A stretch of 64,000 bases of DNA from Misgurnus anguillicaudatus (GCF_027580225.2 NC_073343.2:4346001-4410000); one strand, 5' to 3'. Shown: positions 11,246 through 22,559, counted from the first letter of the stretch. Notes: generated by a model not told the origin, from the sequence alone. A program made the numbers and translations.

Positions 11246-11741
11246 TTAACTCTTTCACCGCCAGCGTTTTTAAAAAAAGTTGCCAGCCAGCGCCAGCGTT
11301 TTTCATGATTTTCACCAAAGTTTAATGCCTTCCAGAAAATGTTCTTCTTTAAATATATAAACATACAATACACCAAATGAAAGAACAGACCCTCTGCTTT
11401 CAAAAAAAAAAAAAAAACGTTTCATCCTACCTTCAGTGGTTCTTTTGTAATCAGCTTTTGAATATGGGTAGGTTTCTGCAAAAACACCACATTTTGAGCA
11501 AAAAGCAGAGATAATTAAATTTTTGTGACGGACTTTTCATAGAGATCCCATTCAGAGCGATCTTTAAAACAGACACGGACATGCAGCCGCTTGCCATGGG
11601 GCAATACTTCCGGGTTTAAAAAGTTGGGGAAGGTGGATAATAGCGGTATTGCGGAAAGACGGAAAAACTCGTCATTGGCGGGGAAGCGTTTTCTCTTAAT
11701 TGACGAGATATCTCGTCAATGGCGGTGAAAGAGTGAATTAA
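11246..11741. mobile_element. TTAA-flanked element D, copy 1
   Basis: Ends TTAACTCTTTCACCGCCAGC and GGCGGTGAAAGAGTGAATTAA are inverted. A perfect 22-bp palindrome at 11699-11720 (core GACGAGATATCTCGTC) lies just inside the right end. An A run at about 11401-11416 lies inside. Copies: 21663-22092 (inverted) and a degraded one near 31545-31982. Confidence 0.88.
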
Positions 11742-11755
11742 CCCCAATGACTCCA

Positions 11756-11931
11756 CACTGTAAAAAAATGCAGATAAAGTTAAAACAACCTACTATTTTA
11801 AGTTTTGGCTTAAAAAAGTTAACATAACTTAAAAATTGAAGTTGAAATTGTTTAACTTCATTTTTTAAGTTAAAGTAACACAAATACATGTGTTGATTTG
11901 GCAAAAATGCAGCATTTTTTTTTTACAGTGG
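11756..11931. mobile_element. Short MITE M, copy 1
   Basis: Termini CACTGTAAAAAAATGC and GCATTTTTTTTTTACAGTG are inverted. The body is rich in AAGTTAAA and AACTTA motifs. The flanking eight bases do not match, so the target duplication is not confirmed. Confidence 0.75.
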
Positions 11932-12139
11932 CAGTGGGTTAATATATACTGTTTATCCACTGAAGCAAAATTATACATTCGTTAGAGAAAATGCTTTATA
12001 TGTTGTGCTTATTTAGTGACCGATAAGTTGCATATCCATGAAAAAGTACAGATCAGTGCGATACATTCAAATATGACAACATGTCTAACGTTGAATCTCA
12101 CTGGTTCTTGCATGTCTCTTAAAAAACTCGCACAACTGA

Positions 12140-12805
12140 ACTGTAAAAACAAATTGCTGTGGGCAAGTTTAATCAAAATGGTTATGCAAGTCAATTGAAC
12201 CTATTATTTTAGGTTTCTGGCTAATTGAAATTATTTTACCTAATTTGTTAAGTTGAAGTAAAACAAAAACCTATGTTGATATCAAGTGTTGGGGAAAGTT
12301 ACTTTTAAAAGTAATGCATTACAATATTAAGTTACTCCCCAAAAATGTAACTAATTGTGCTACTTAAGTATTACTTTCCATGAAAAGTAACTAAGTTATT
12401 TTTTAAGTTACTTTTGCGTTACTTTTTCTTACTTGGCTGAGGCTTGATCTCTTTCAGACCTGGCAGGTGTTTTTTATGACTGAGAAGTTCTGCATTCAGA
12501 AATTGCATTTTCCATCGCAAAAATGTTAAGCTCTGGCCTGCCATTTCAGTTTCTGACTCCCCCCTCAGGCGTGCACGCATAGAGTGCGTAATTCTAGGTG
12601 ACTACGTTCAGATTAATTTAATACATTGTTTTTGTTATCTAATTAATTAAACTGAAAAGTAACTTGCATTACTTTTTTTAATCTGGAATATTTATAAAGT
12701 AATACGTTACTTTATTCGTTACTTCAGAAAAGCAATATTATAACGTAATGCATGTTACTTGTAATGCGTTACCCTCAACGCTGTTGATATTATGTTTTTA
12801 CAGTG
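12140..12805. mobile_element. MITE M, copy 2, interrupted by element N
   Basis: ACTGTAAAAAC at 12140 and TTTTTACAGTG ending 12805 enclose the M body (CCTATTATTTTAGGTTT, TTAAGTTGAAGTAAAAC, TATGTTGAT). The body is split at 12283 and resumes at 12783. Confidence 0.75.
12283..12782. mobile_element. hAT-type element N nested in M, 8-bp duplication
   Basis: Ends AAGTGTTGGGGAAAGTTACT and AATGCGTTACCCTCAACGCT are imperfect inverted repeats. GTTGATAT flanks both sides (12275-12282 and 12783-12790), an 8-bp duplication as expected for hAT, with one base of ambiguity at the left tip. GTAATGCATTAC-type motifs recur near both ends. About 500 bp, non-coding. Confidence 0.82.
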
Positions 12806-13624
12806 TAGTTACAAGTGAAATTTTTTTATAAAATGTATTTATTATTTTTTTAAATGTAGGGTTACGTTTAGGCTTGTTAGAAGCATTTATTATTAGCTTT
12901 ACATTAAACCCACTAAAGTTTATGGTGGGTCCTCATTTAGTTAACTAAACGTGTGCGCATGATGGAGTTGTTAAATCAGGTCAACATGGGTATTTCTCAT
13001 GTTGGATCTATGAAAGCTATAATAGCCACATTCATCATTTAATTCATTTAATGTAGTAAGTAGTACTCCATATATTTTGAACATAGTCTAGGAAAGATTA
13101 CATGGAAGCATTTAAATTTGTTACTAATAGAATAATGCATTAAGTAATACTCCAATTGCGAACTATATATTTGAATCTTATCCAGAAATTGAGTGCATGG
13201 AAGTATTTAAAATTATTTCCTGATAGTGGTGATGATGTATTATGTAATAATTTAACAACAGTACTAAAGTATATCTGTAAGATTGTAACGTTAACAATAA
13301 TCAAGCCAACAGGGTGACAGCGGTCAAGGAGTGGGCAATTCACATCAGTTGATTTGTTAAAATGAATGTGTCTGTCTAAGATGCTCTAAATTTGAAAATA
13401 ATAAGCTGTCACATATTTCAACCCTTCAATGTTTGGGAGGGGTTTGATGTTTACTCCAGCTGGTAGAGAGGAGTTAAACACTTATCTGTATGTATGAGTG
13501 AATTATGAGTTATATAATAAAATTGTTCTAGCACACCTGCATGCCAATACAATCTTACAGTAGATAAATCCATCTGAAATAATCGTAACTATAATGTACA
13601 TGTATGTATGTGTGTGTTTAACAC
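12806..13624. other. AT-rich stretch, nothing recognised
   Basis: No repeat termini or coding signal noted. Confidence 0.35.
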
Positions 13625-13934
13625 TTAAAGGGATAGTTCACCCATAAATTAATTTTGTCATCATTTACTCACCCTCAAGTTGTTCCAGACCTGTATAAAT
13701 TTCATTGTTTTGATGAACACAAAGGAAGATATTTTGAGCAATGTTTGTAACCAAGCAAAACATAACTTCCATAGTATTTTGTTTTCCTACTATGTACGTC
13801 AATGGTGCTCCTGCTTTCTGCTTGATTACAAATATCTTCGACTGTGTTCAACAAAACAAAGAAATGTATACAGGTTCGTTATAATATATACTTAAGGGCG
13901 AGTAAATTATTTTTTGGGCAAACTATCCCTTTAA
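13625..13934. mobile_element. TTAA-flanked foldback MITE (TTAAAGGGATAGTTCACCC type), copy 1
   Basis: Left end TTAAAGGGATAGTTCACCC and right end GGGCAAACTATCCCTTTAA. Arms are inverted around a centre where CCATAGTATTTTG...CCTACTATG forms the hairpin tip. One of the commonest cyprinid foldback MITEs, recognised from memory. Confidence 0.92.
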
Positions 13935-15313
13935 GCTGGGACTATAGAATATAGCAACTGTGGCTATTATCATTTACAGAAAAATACATAATGATCTTCC
14001 TTACAACAAAAGAGACAGACTGATCCAAGCAGTCGCTGGCAAAGACCCACTATTTCACAGCTTTGTTTTTCTGCATGTTGTTTGCGCATGTATGCTATAT
14101 AAAACAATGCCCTTTGCTTTATGCTTTAGTACTAGAGGCGGCCAGCTGGATCTTTATTCCTCTGTCCAGGGCATCACTCCAGGATATTATTGAAGGCAGG
14201 GACTGATGCATAAACAAATAGCCGAAGGACTGATGTACATTTGGGTGTAACACAAGCTTGTCATTGGAATGTGAACTAAGAGACCCCAATGCATTAAAAC
14301 GTGTCATGTCCATGGTAGAATCTATTTAAAGCAGTGTTTTGTGTATTGTAATTTACTACATGTACTTATAGGGTAAATAAATAAATAAACAATTACTTTA
14401 TTACCCAAAATTTATTGAAAAGTGTTCTTGGAAAGGGAAAATGATCCTAGTGCCAGTAAACTCTACGCTGTAGGGATCTTAATAGTTACTGTTTAAGCTA
14501 ATTTGAATACACAAGGTACTAAATTGTTTGATAATCACTGATCAGTGTAAAAAAAAAACGTAACATTTTTTGCCAGACTGTACAGCCAAAGCCTTAAAAG
14601 TTTTTATTATATCTCTCTAAAGCATATGTTGCATAATATTAATATTTGCATAATACAGTTATTTAATGATGCAAGCTTTTTGTTCCATTCTTTTTTGCGA
14701 CATTTATAAAACACCTGAAATGACAGAATGAAAATAAAGTAGTGTAGCCCGAGGTAGACACAGACCGATACGAACTCTCCCCTTGATTGCCATTAGAGGA
14801 CTTGGCAGCTCTCTTCTGTGCTATCTACTTCAGAGGAATGGCGCTGCAGTTTTGGGGAGGCAGCCTCCTAATTTGCACATATGGAAATGCTTTTTCGTGC
14901 CATTCCACCGCCTCTGTTGTGGCCAGATGGAATTAGAGAGCGCTCAGAAGCCGTGAAGGCAAACACATCAAAAAGAGAAGAGAACTGGGCTGTTTTTTTC
15001 CCCTTTTCCATGAGAGACCATGAGGTCTGAGATAAATAAATAAATACCCCAACACTCATTTACTTTATATATTTACATAAAAAAGGTGCGCTTTTTGCAT
15101 CATGTTTAATAAATGGATGGTCGCACGAGCATGCACATAAACGTACATGCACACGGATGAGTAACATGCAACTTTGAGGTGCAAAATTTGTTTTACACTG
15201 CAGTCTACTTATAATAATGATAGGCTAAGATATTAAGGCATTAAAAATGATGAGCATTATAAAACTTTTTTTTTTTATAAATATAGTTTAAATATACAGT
15301 TAACATACATACA
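13935..15313. other. Single-copy stretch with an island at about 14740-15060
   Basis: No repeat recognised. The part at 14740-15060 is mixed-composition and non-repetitive, and could be conserved non-coding DNA. Short frames at 13960-14193, 14119-14313 and 14868-15059 have no motif. Confidence 0.35.
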
Positions 15314-16123
15314 TTAAAGGGGACATTTCACGAGACATTTTTAAGATGTCAAACAAATCTTTGGTGTCCCCAGAGTACGTATGTAAAGTTTTAGCTCAAA
15401 ATACCACACAGATAATTTATTATAGCACGTTAAAATTGTCACTTTGTAGGTGTGAGCAAAATGTGCCAAGTTTGGGTGTGTCCTTTAAAATGCAAATGAG
15501 CTGATCACTGCACTAAATGGCAGTGTCGTGGTTGGATAGTGCAGATTAAGGGGCAGTATTATCCCCTTCTGACATCACAAAGGGAGCCAAATGTGAATGA
15601 CCTATTTTTTACATGTTTGCAGAGAATGGTTTACCAAAACTAAGTAACTACGTTTGACTTTTTAGAAGATAGAAGCACTGGGGACCCAATTATAGCATTT
15701 AAAGGTGCAGTGTGTAATTTTTAGAAGAATCTCTTGACAGAAATGCAATATAATATACAAAACTACATTATTATGGGTGTATAAAGACCTTTTTATAATG
15801 AATCGTTATGTTTTTTTTAGCTTAGAATGAGATGTTTTTATCTACATGCACGAGGGTCCCCTTACGTGGAAGTCGCCATTTTGTGCCACCACGTTTCTAC
15901 AGAAGCCCTTAACGAACAAACATTTTTGTCTCCGACGATGACATGTTTTTCTGGTGGCAGCTACTGTAGCTTCTCTATGTGTTTCGAAAGCGAAGGGTGA
16001 GCAGTGGGCTGAGCCGTTGGTTGCAATTCGTAACCTCACCACTAGATGCCGCTAAAATGTACACACTGCACCTTTAAACATAGAAAAAGTCATAGGAAAA
16101 TTTTCATGATATGTCTACTTTAA
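15314..16123. mobile_element. TTAA-flanked element B, copy 1, interrupted by element C
   Basis: Left end TTAAAGGGGACATTTCACGA and right end ATCATGAAAAT-type sequence (reverse complement) closing in ATGTCTACTTTAA at 16123. The body matches 44672-45065 and 60815-61329, for example GGTTGGATAGTGCAGATTAA and CCCAATTATA. The element is split at 15699-16077 by element C. Confidence 0.9.
15699..16077. mobile_element. TTAA-flanked element C, copy 1, nested in B
   Basis: Starts TTAAAGGTGCAGTGTGTAAT and ends ACACACTGCACCTTTAA. TTAA flanks both sides. The body includes GAGGGTCCCCTTACGTGG, CGCCATTTTGTGCC and CTAGATGCCGCTAAAAT. Other copies: 57868-58222 and 61722-62107. The minus-strand ORF at 15842-16042 (and its counterpart at 61860-62072) is only an open frame through this element. 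Confidence 0.92.
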
Positions 16124-16243
16124 TAGAATTGAAGTGCTATAGAGTTTTTATTTTTTGTAAATGATCAATACAAAAACAAAAGTGATTGTCTTCTCTATCT
16201 TACTTGTAAAAGCCATGTCACTTTTACTAATGCATTCTTGCAC

Positions 16244-16245
<2 letters not shown>

Positions 16246-16278
<33 letters not shown>
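16246..16278. repeat. (TC)n microsatellite
   Basis: About 16 TC units. Confidence 0.93.
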
Positions 16279-16281
<3 letters not shown>

Positions 16282-17191
16282 AGTGTAAGAGTCTAGACAC
16301 ACTGTTCACTACAGCTGCATTTTATTTATCATTAAGCTGCAAAGCTCTCAGTTCTCCTGCCAGCCTTATAATTAACATTTAAAGTTCCAGTCTGTGTTTT
16401 TCCTTCTCAGAAATCACCAACAGCTTCAATGACCTCACTGAAACAAGATGAATAAAAAACGTGAAATTCACACCATAGCTACTTCACATTCTCAGTTTGG
16501 CAAATCACAGATCAATAATTTCCTTATTCTTTTTTTGAAATACATGCACTGAAAGCAAAATTATTAGTTATATGAGAAAACATTTCATTTTTATATATAA
16601 TGATGATAAATATAGCTAAAATAGGTTTAATATGATATTGGTGCACATCTCCACAGCACCAGATGGTAAATATATGCACCTCTCTCTCTCGATAAACCAA
16701 ATAAGTTTTCCACCCACGTTACTCTGATAGCAAAACAAGCTTTTCCAAATACACTGTTCGAATCGTCAAAATTTAAATGAACTTAAAATCTGTGTTAAAT
16801 GAACACATGTATCAATGTGAAACTATTTCATCAAATTTGTAGTCATCAAAAGGAAGAGATCCCCATGTCTAAGTGCAGGCTTATCTACAGGGCTTCCTAT
16901 TCTAAATTCTTTGTTTTAAAAAAACTCTGTCTATAAGAGACAACGTCTTTCATGGTGGCCTGGCAAGACTCTGTATAAGATGGCATGTAGGTTAATTGGA
17001 AATGATTTAGATAACGTGATTAATGCAATTGTCAGCACACTTCTTTCCTCATTGATGATGCAATAATTAAGCTTTTCAAATAGGTTTCATATAATAGATT
17101 GATTCTACAAAGATAAGGCTCGGAGAGAAAAGGAAAAACATGTCATTTTATACTCCTTTAAAATGACATCCTGCTTCTTTATGCGCAGTGT
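16279..17191. other. AT-rich stretch, nothing recognised
   Basis: Single-copy-looking. No coding or repeat signal seen. Confidence 0.35.
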
Positions 17192-17593
17192 TTAAAGGGA
17201 TACTTCACTTTAAAATGATTTTTTTTCTGATGAATCCTTATGTTGTTCTAAACCTGTATGAATTTCTTTTTTTCTGATGAACACAAAGAAGATATTTTGA
17301 GAAATGATGTAAACACACAGCAGATAATGACCATTGACTTCCATAGTAGGAATAAAAAAAATATGGAATTTAATGGGTAACATCAATTGTGTGCTTACCA
17401 CCATTTATCAAAATATTTTCTTCATTATTTATCACAATACTTCCAAAATATTTTTTCCTACTATGGAAGTCAATAGTCACTAACTGCTGTGTGTTTACCA
17501 TCCATCTCAAAATAAATTCATACAGGTTTAGAACAACATAATGATGAGTAAATGATGACAGAATTTTCATTTAAAGGTGAACTATCCCTTTAA
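17192..17593. mobile_element. Foldback MITE (TTAAAGGGATA type), copy 2
   Basis: Left TTAAAGGGATACTTCACTTT and right AAAGGTGAACTATCCCTTTAA. Inverted arms include GAACACAAAGAAGATATTTT and CATTGACTTCCATAGTAGGA against TCCTACTATGGAAGTCAATA. Confidence 0.9.
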
Positions 17594-17610
17594 GGGATAT
17601 TAGATATCCT

Positions 17611-17840
17611 TTAAGGGATAGTTCACCCAAAAATAAATCCTGGCATCATTACTTACCCTCATGTTGTTACAACCCTGTATTCATTTCTTTGTTCGGCTGA
17701 ACACAAAGAAAGATGTTTTGAGCAATATTTGTAACCAAACCGTTTTCAATCACCATTCACTTCCGCAGTAGTATTTTTCCTACTATGGAAGTCAGTGGTG
17801 CTTCTGTTTCCAGAATTTACATTTTTGGGTGAACTATAAG
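17611..17840. mobile_element. Foldback MITE, copy 3, shortened right arm
   Basis: Left end TTAAGGGATAGTTCACCC and centre CCTACTATGGAAGTCAGTGG, then a direct jump to ATTTTTGGGTGAACTATAAG. Most of the right arm is deleted and the terminal TTAA is lost. It begins 17 bp after copy 2. Confidence 0.85.
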
Positions 17841-18124
17841 AACTTTTATGTTTGGAACTTTGGAAATTATTCTTTGACCAAATCAAATTATTTACTTGGT
17901 GTTCCTGTACAGTTGGTTGAAGCATTGCAATAAGAGGAAACATTTTGTTGGTTAGATGTCCAGGGAACACAGACATTGATAACGTGAAAAGCGTCTACCA
18001 TATGTGTAAATGTACTACATTTTTCTAGATTACAGCTCTGCACTCTTTGCAGTCTTTCGGTCAGTTAAACAAAGTGCATCTTTATGTATTTTAGACATTA
18101 TTAAAAGAGTTTCTGTGGTGGGCA
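17841..18124. other. Spacer, nothing recognised
   Basis: AT-rich single-copy-looking DNA between a MITE and a SINE. Confidence 0.3.
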
Positions 18125-18495
18125 CTTATTGGCTATCTGTCCCTGCTCAGTTGGCAGAGCATTGTATTAAAAGTGGAAAGGATGTAGGTTCGACTCTCAA
18201 GAAATATTTAGCTTGAAATTACACAAATCACTTCAAGGGATAATTCAAGCAAAAATTCTGTCATCATTACTCACCCTCAAGTTGAAACCAAACCGATCTA
18301 GGGCACCATTGACTTCCATAGTATTATTTATTCCTATTATGAAAGTCAATGTCACCCCACATATGCTTGGTTACATTTTTTTTAAATATCTGCATTTGTG
18401 TATACATTTGTATACAGTTTTTCAAGTGAGTAAATGATTACAGAATTTGCCTTGTGAACTGTCCCTTTAAAAAAGCATCTGCCAGCGGAAATAAA
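18125..18495 (+). repeat. tRNA-derived SINE split by a foldback MITE
   Basis: A-box-like TGCTCAGTTGGCAGAGCATT and B-box-like GTAGGTTCGACTC lead to TAGCTTGAAATTACACAAAT. The SINE tail resumes after the MITE at 18471 as AAAGCATCTGCCAGCGG, matching the AAAGCGTCTGCCAAATG tail elsewhere. Confidence 0.65.
18232..18470. mobile_element. Foldback MITE, copy 4, inside SINE tail
   Basis: Left end AAGGGATAATTCAAGCAAAA (target bases degraded) and right end TTGTGAACTGTCCCTTTAA at 18470. The tip is CCATAGTATTATTTATTCC...TATTATGAAAG. Confidence 0.8.
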
Positions 18496-19745
18496 AAGTG
18501 TGTGATGGAAAAAAATCACCCACATTTTTTTAATACAAGTACATAAAAATGTATATGTATGCACATTTATTAGTTGTCTACAAATACCAGCTTATGTTAA
18601 GCATGTAATCTATTAGAAGAAAAGGTTTCATGAGATCATGAGCACCACACATTTAGTCCTGCTGTAAAATCTGCGATACAGCTGAACTTTCTCTTATGCC
18701 TAATGCACTGTTCATGCGCTTTGACTAAAACAAAAAATGTGATGATGGCGTTTAATTCTGACTCTTATGGGATTCATAACACTCAATCCCCAGTGGTCTG
18801 GGTGAAATATGAATGAGCGCTACAGCCCAAACCACATCACATTATGCAGCTCCTTTCTCCCAACAACATAAAATATATTTGCAGATGAATTTGTTAATTA
18901 GTAACACATTTACAGAGGGAGCATCGACTCACATAATGCACAACAGAGAGAAGAAAACTGCCTGGTGCACATCAATTTTATCTGCGTATCCCTAATGCTG
19001 TTTGTGTCTTGAAAGAGTCGATGTAAAAAAAAGAAAATGTGGTCGAAATTTGTAAAAAAAAAAAGAGAAATGACGATGCGTCACAGCAACAAACGACTTC
19101 GTACACAACCCCAGAAGTCTGCATTCGGTTAAGCACGCTGCCCTGCGTCCCACCTTTTGCATTTCTAAGGCGGCCGTGGCTCTGTATTCTCCTCCAGATG
19201 ACATGGAGCTCTGAGACATTGTTTGCTTTGTGTCTCTTCAGTCCCCTCCCTCCCTATGGCACGTCCCTGAGGGTGAGGGTAAGTGGCGTAGTGAGCTAAC
19301 AAAAGCAGGTGTTTCTGTAGTGAAGCGTGCCGCTCTCAGCGAGCTTCCCGTCTCTCAGGAGCGCAGGGCGGTCCTCGCATCTCTTCTGAAAACACAGGCA
19401 GAGATGTTGAAAGGAGGGTGGGGATTTATTTGATTTATTTACTTATTTAGTTCATATAGATTCTTTTATTTATAGCCTTTTGCATTATATAGTTATTTTG
19501 TATTTTTTTCCTATGGCGGGAAACTGATAGAGCAAAAAGTAATACTATTGCTGCTTTTTGCAAAGATTTATTTTCATATTTATTTATAGCGATATTTAGA
19601 TTTTTTTCTTTTTCATTTTTGATTGGCTGACAGAAGACAGAATTGTTTCAGGACACAACGAACACGCCAAACTCGGACCTCCGTCCCCATAGGAACACTG
19701 TGCAAACGCTGAATAAGGTCTCTGGAGTTATGATTTGTTTAAACA
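18496..19745. other. Single-copy island
   Basis: No repeat seen. 18600-19430 is complex sequence with a moderate GC patch at 19130-19400. Overlapping ORFs at 18992-19219, 19039-19299 and 19230-19433 lie on both strands and share no motif with anything I know. Candidate conserved non-coding DNA or an unrecognised exon. Confidence 0.35.
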
Positions 19746-19795
19746 ATCCATCTAGCAGATAATAATATGTATTATTTAAAAAACCTATTATTAAT

Positions 19796-19846
<51 letters not shown>

Positions 19847-20051
19847 GCAGATAATAATATTTATTATTTAAAAACCTATTAATAATAGTAATAGTAATAA
19901 TAATAATAATAATAATAATAGCAGATAATAATATTTATTATTAAAAAACCTATTAATAATAGTAATAATAATAATAGTAATAATAATAATAATAATAACA
20001 TTATTAATAATAATAACATTACTTATATTATTATTATTATTATTATTATTA
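19746..20051. repeat. (AAT)n minisatellite with higher-order unit
   Basis: A unit of AGCAGATAATAATATTTATT plus AAAACCTATTAATAAT and a variable AAT run occurs three times (about 19753, 19846, 19920). The periods are about 93 and 74 bp. The array ends in a reverse-phase ATT run at about 20027-20051. Confidence 0.93.
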
Positions 20052-20937
20052 GACTTCTTGCAAATATAGCTCCCTTTTTCAAAACCAGATTAGCAAGAAA
20101 TGTGTATTTGAAAAACAGTAGCTACATTTGTATATAAACAAGCTACATACAGTAAAGTAGGGATGAAGTCAGGTCATGCCTTTTTTTTATTTAAACTTCA
20201 AAATTAAAACACAACTACTTGATGAGTGTTTGATTTTGTGGTTATGAAAAGCAGTCGTGTGTAACTGTACAATGTCAGGTAAGGGGCTCATCCGAGCTAA
20301 CTGACAGCTCGGAAAACATCCGCTCCCAACCATGATCCAAATAGCAGGCCGCAAAAGGCTTGTTAACGTGCTTTTCAAGACGTGATGTTCTACATATGTG
20401 CACCACTGATTTGCTGCCCTTAGGGGGAGTGCGTTTCCGAGACCTCGGGGGTGGAAAGTGGGTAAATTTCTTGCAATCATGTAAGGATTTGCAGTGTGTT
20501 TACTGCTGCAGGGGGGAGAAATATGTTTGTTTAACCTGCGAGGACTCTCTAAACCTTGCTAATTTTCACTCTGCCCCCTCCATCTCTCTGTCCATTATTC
20601 CCACAAGTATGCTAATCAGGAATTTTGTAGGTACAAATGCTTTTGCGGTCCGCTCGCCCCCCATCGGGCCAGGTTGACTGACAGACGGAACCTGTAATAC
20701 CAGGTGTTACCGTAGTGATGCAGAACAGCTTGCCATCTCACCCAAGTTTGGATTTGTCCCTCAGGGACTGCCATTTGTATAAGCTCGAGTCGAGGGTTCG
20801 ACTATGGCGTGGAAAACAGAAGCTACGCAGCTTTAATTAAGCACCGGTCGGTCAAAATAAAGCAGGAATCTGTGGCTGTCTGTGTGAGACCTGTGTTAGA
20901 CGCTCATTTCTGGCTCTTATGTAAAGGATATGGATTT
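20052..20937. other. Single-copy island
   Basis: Repeat-free, mixed composition, including a GC-richer patch at 20410-20520. ORF 20360-20677 contains a Cys-rich stretch (about 105 codons), but I cannot match it to a domain and it lacks a convincing splice context. Confidence 0.35.
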
Positions 20938-21072
20938 TACATTCATGCAATTGGTCGACGCTTTTAAGTGGCTTACTGTGCATTCAATCTATAGGTCAGT
21001 ATGTGTGTTCCCTGGGGATCAAACCCATGCTCTGCTAACACAATGTTTTATCATCTGAGCAACAGGAACACA
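20938..21072 (-). repeat. tRNA-derived SINE, reverse orientation
   Basis: Minus-strand B box (TGGGTTTGATCCCC) is followed by GGGAACACACATACTGACC and a degraded tail near AAGCGTCGACCAATTGCATG. Same family as 112-222 and 1017-1150. Confidence 0.75.
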
Positions 21073-21155
21073 GGAAATATTTTTTTTATATGTGTAAATG
21101 TTTATTGCTGTTTGTCTGTTCTCTGATACCTATGTAGAAGGTAGGTGACTTTATT

Positions 21156-21666
21156 AAAGGTCACGTTCTTCCTTATTCCCATTTTTCAAACTTTAGTTAG
21201 TGTGTAATGTTGCTGTTAGAGCATAAATAATACCTGCAAAATGATAAAGCTCAAAGTTCACTACCAATTCTTTAACATAATTCCCCTTTCAAAGCCTACA
21301 GCGAATGGCCGGTTTGGACTACAGCCCTCTACTTCCCGACTGAATGACGTCAATAAAACAGTTTTTGTCTAAACTCCGCCCACAGGAATATGTCAGTCGC
21401 CAGGTTTGGCTCAAACGGCTCTGCTAAGCTAAGCTGCTGTCGAATCACAACACACTATACGAACTACACAATCAGAACTTGTTACGTATTTCTGAAGGGG
21501 GGACTTCATAGAACAAGGAAGACATCAGCCCGTTTTTAGGACAGTGAAGACAGCGCTATACAGATAAGTAAATTGTATGAAAAATACCAACATGAACACA
21601 TGTTACTGTAAATTGCACACTGTAAACACAATCAAAGCTTTTAAAACACAGAAAGAAGACCTTTAA
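21156..21666. mobile_element. TTAA-flanked element T
   Basis: Left TTAAAGGTCACGTTCTTCC and right AGAAGACCTTTAA suggest a short inverted terminus with TTAA on both sides. The right TTAA is the first four bases of element D copy 2. No coding potential. Confidence 0.6.
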
Positions 21667-22092
21667 CTCTTTCACCGCCATTGACAAGATATCTCGTCAA
21701 TTAAGAGAAAACGCTTCCTCGCAACTTTTTAAACCCGGAAGTATTGCCCTATGTCCGTGTCTGTTTTAAAGATCGCTCTGAATGGGATCTCTATGAAAAG
21801 TCCGTCACAAAAATTGAATTATCTCTGCTTTTTGCTCAAAATGTGGCGTTTTTGCACAAACCTACCCATATTCAAAAGCTGATTACAAAAGAACCACGGA
21901 AGGTAGGATGAAACGTTTTTTTTTTTTTTTTGGTTTGAAAGCAGAGGGTCTGTTCTTTCATTTGGTATATTGTATGTTTATATATTTAAATAAGAACATT
22001 TTCTGGAAGGCATTTAACTTTGGTGAAAATCATGAAAAACGCTGGCGCTGGCTGGCAACTTTTTAAAAAAACGCTGGCGGTGAAAGAGTTAA
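21663..22092. mobile_element. TTAA-flanked element D, copy 2
   Basis: Inverted relative to copy 1: starts TTAACTCTTTCACCGCCATT and ends GGCGGTGAAAGAGTTAA. The palindrome near its left end is imperfect here (ACAAGATATCTCGT core). It shares its left TTAA with T and its right TTAA with E2. Confidence 0.9.
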
Positions 22093-22525
22093 GTGCAAAA
22101 ATGATCCAGAGATGGTTTCACATGTCCATTTACAACCCTAGGATGAGTCACCAGATTTAAATGGTCTATTATTACCTTTTTAAAAGGGCCATGAATAATA
22201 ATTTTGAGCTCTGCTTTGATTGGGTGTTTCTCAGAGCGGGTCATTTTAGTAGCTCTATGTGTGTGCAAGCAGACCTCATGTTTGAGCCTGTATCAGACAA
22301 TGATACAGATTTTGAGGAATAATCAATTATTCAGAGATTGGAAATGAAAGTTTCTAAGTTTGTGTTTTTTCAGTATGGACCTGCAAAACGTAACTGTAAC
22401 GTCAATAGTAAAACATTAGCCTAAACGCTAGCATATAGCATTAGCATATAGTGCTAACTCAGCAGTAAAAACTTTATTTTTAACAACATTGTACTTAATT
22501 TAATGTGTTATTTAATGTTGAGACG
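22089..22525. repeat. TTAA-type element E, copy 2
   Basis: Starts TTAAGTGCAAAAATGATCC and runs to GTGTTATTTAATGTTGAG. Inverted match of 8534-8963 over nearly its whole length. Confidence 0.75.
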
Positions 22526-22559
22526 TACATCACGATAAAAATGGCAAATAAATAAAATA

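Noticed and set aside
11756..11931. 8-bp target duplication around MITE M copy 1
   Set aside because: TGACTCCA and GCAGTGGG differ, so no duplication can be claimed.
15842..16042. Minus-strand ORF with a conserved counterpart at 61860-62072
   Set aside because: Both are the same stretch of element C. The third copy (57868-58222) does not keep the frame, and the element has no other coding feature.
19746..20051. CRISPR-like array of repeats
   Set aside because: The units are AAT slippage products with variable length and no unique spacers. Nothing else is prokaryotic in character.
20360..20677. Cys-rich 105-codon ORF suggestive of a zinc-binding protein
   Set aside because: Cysteine spacing fits no zinc-finger pattern that I know, and no splice or promoter context supports it.
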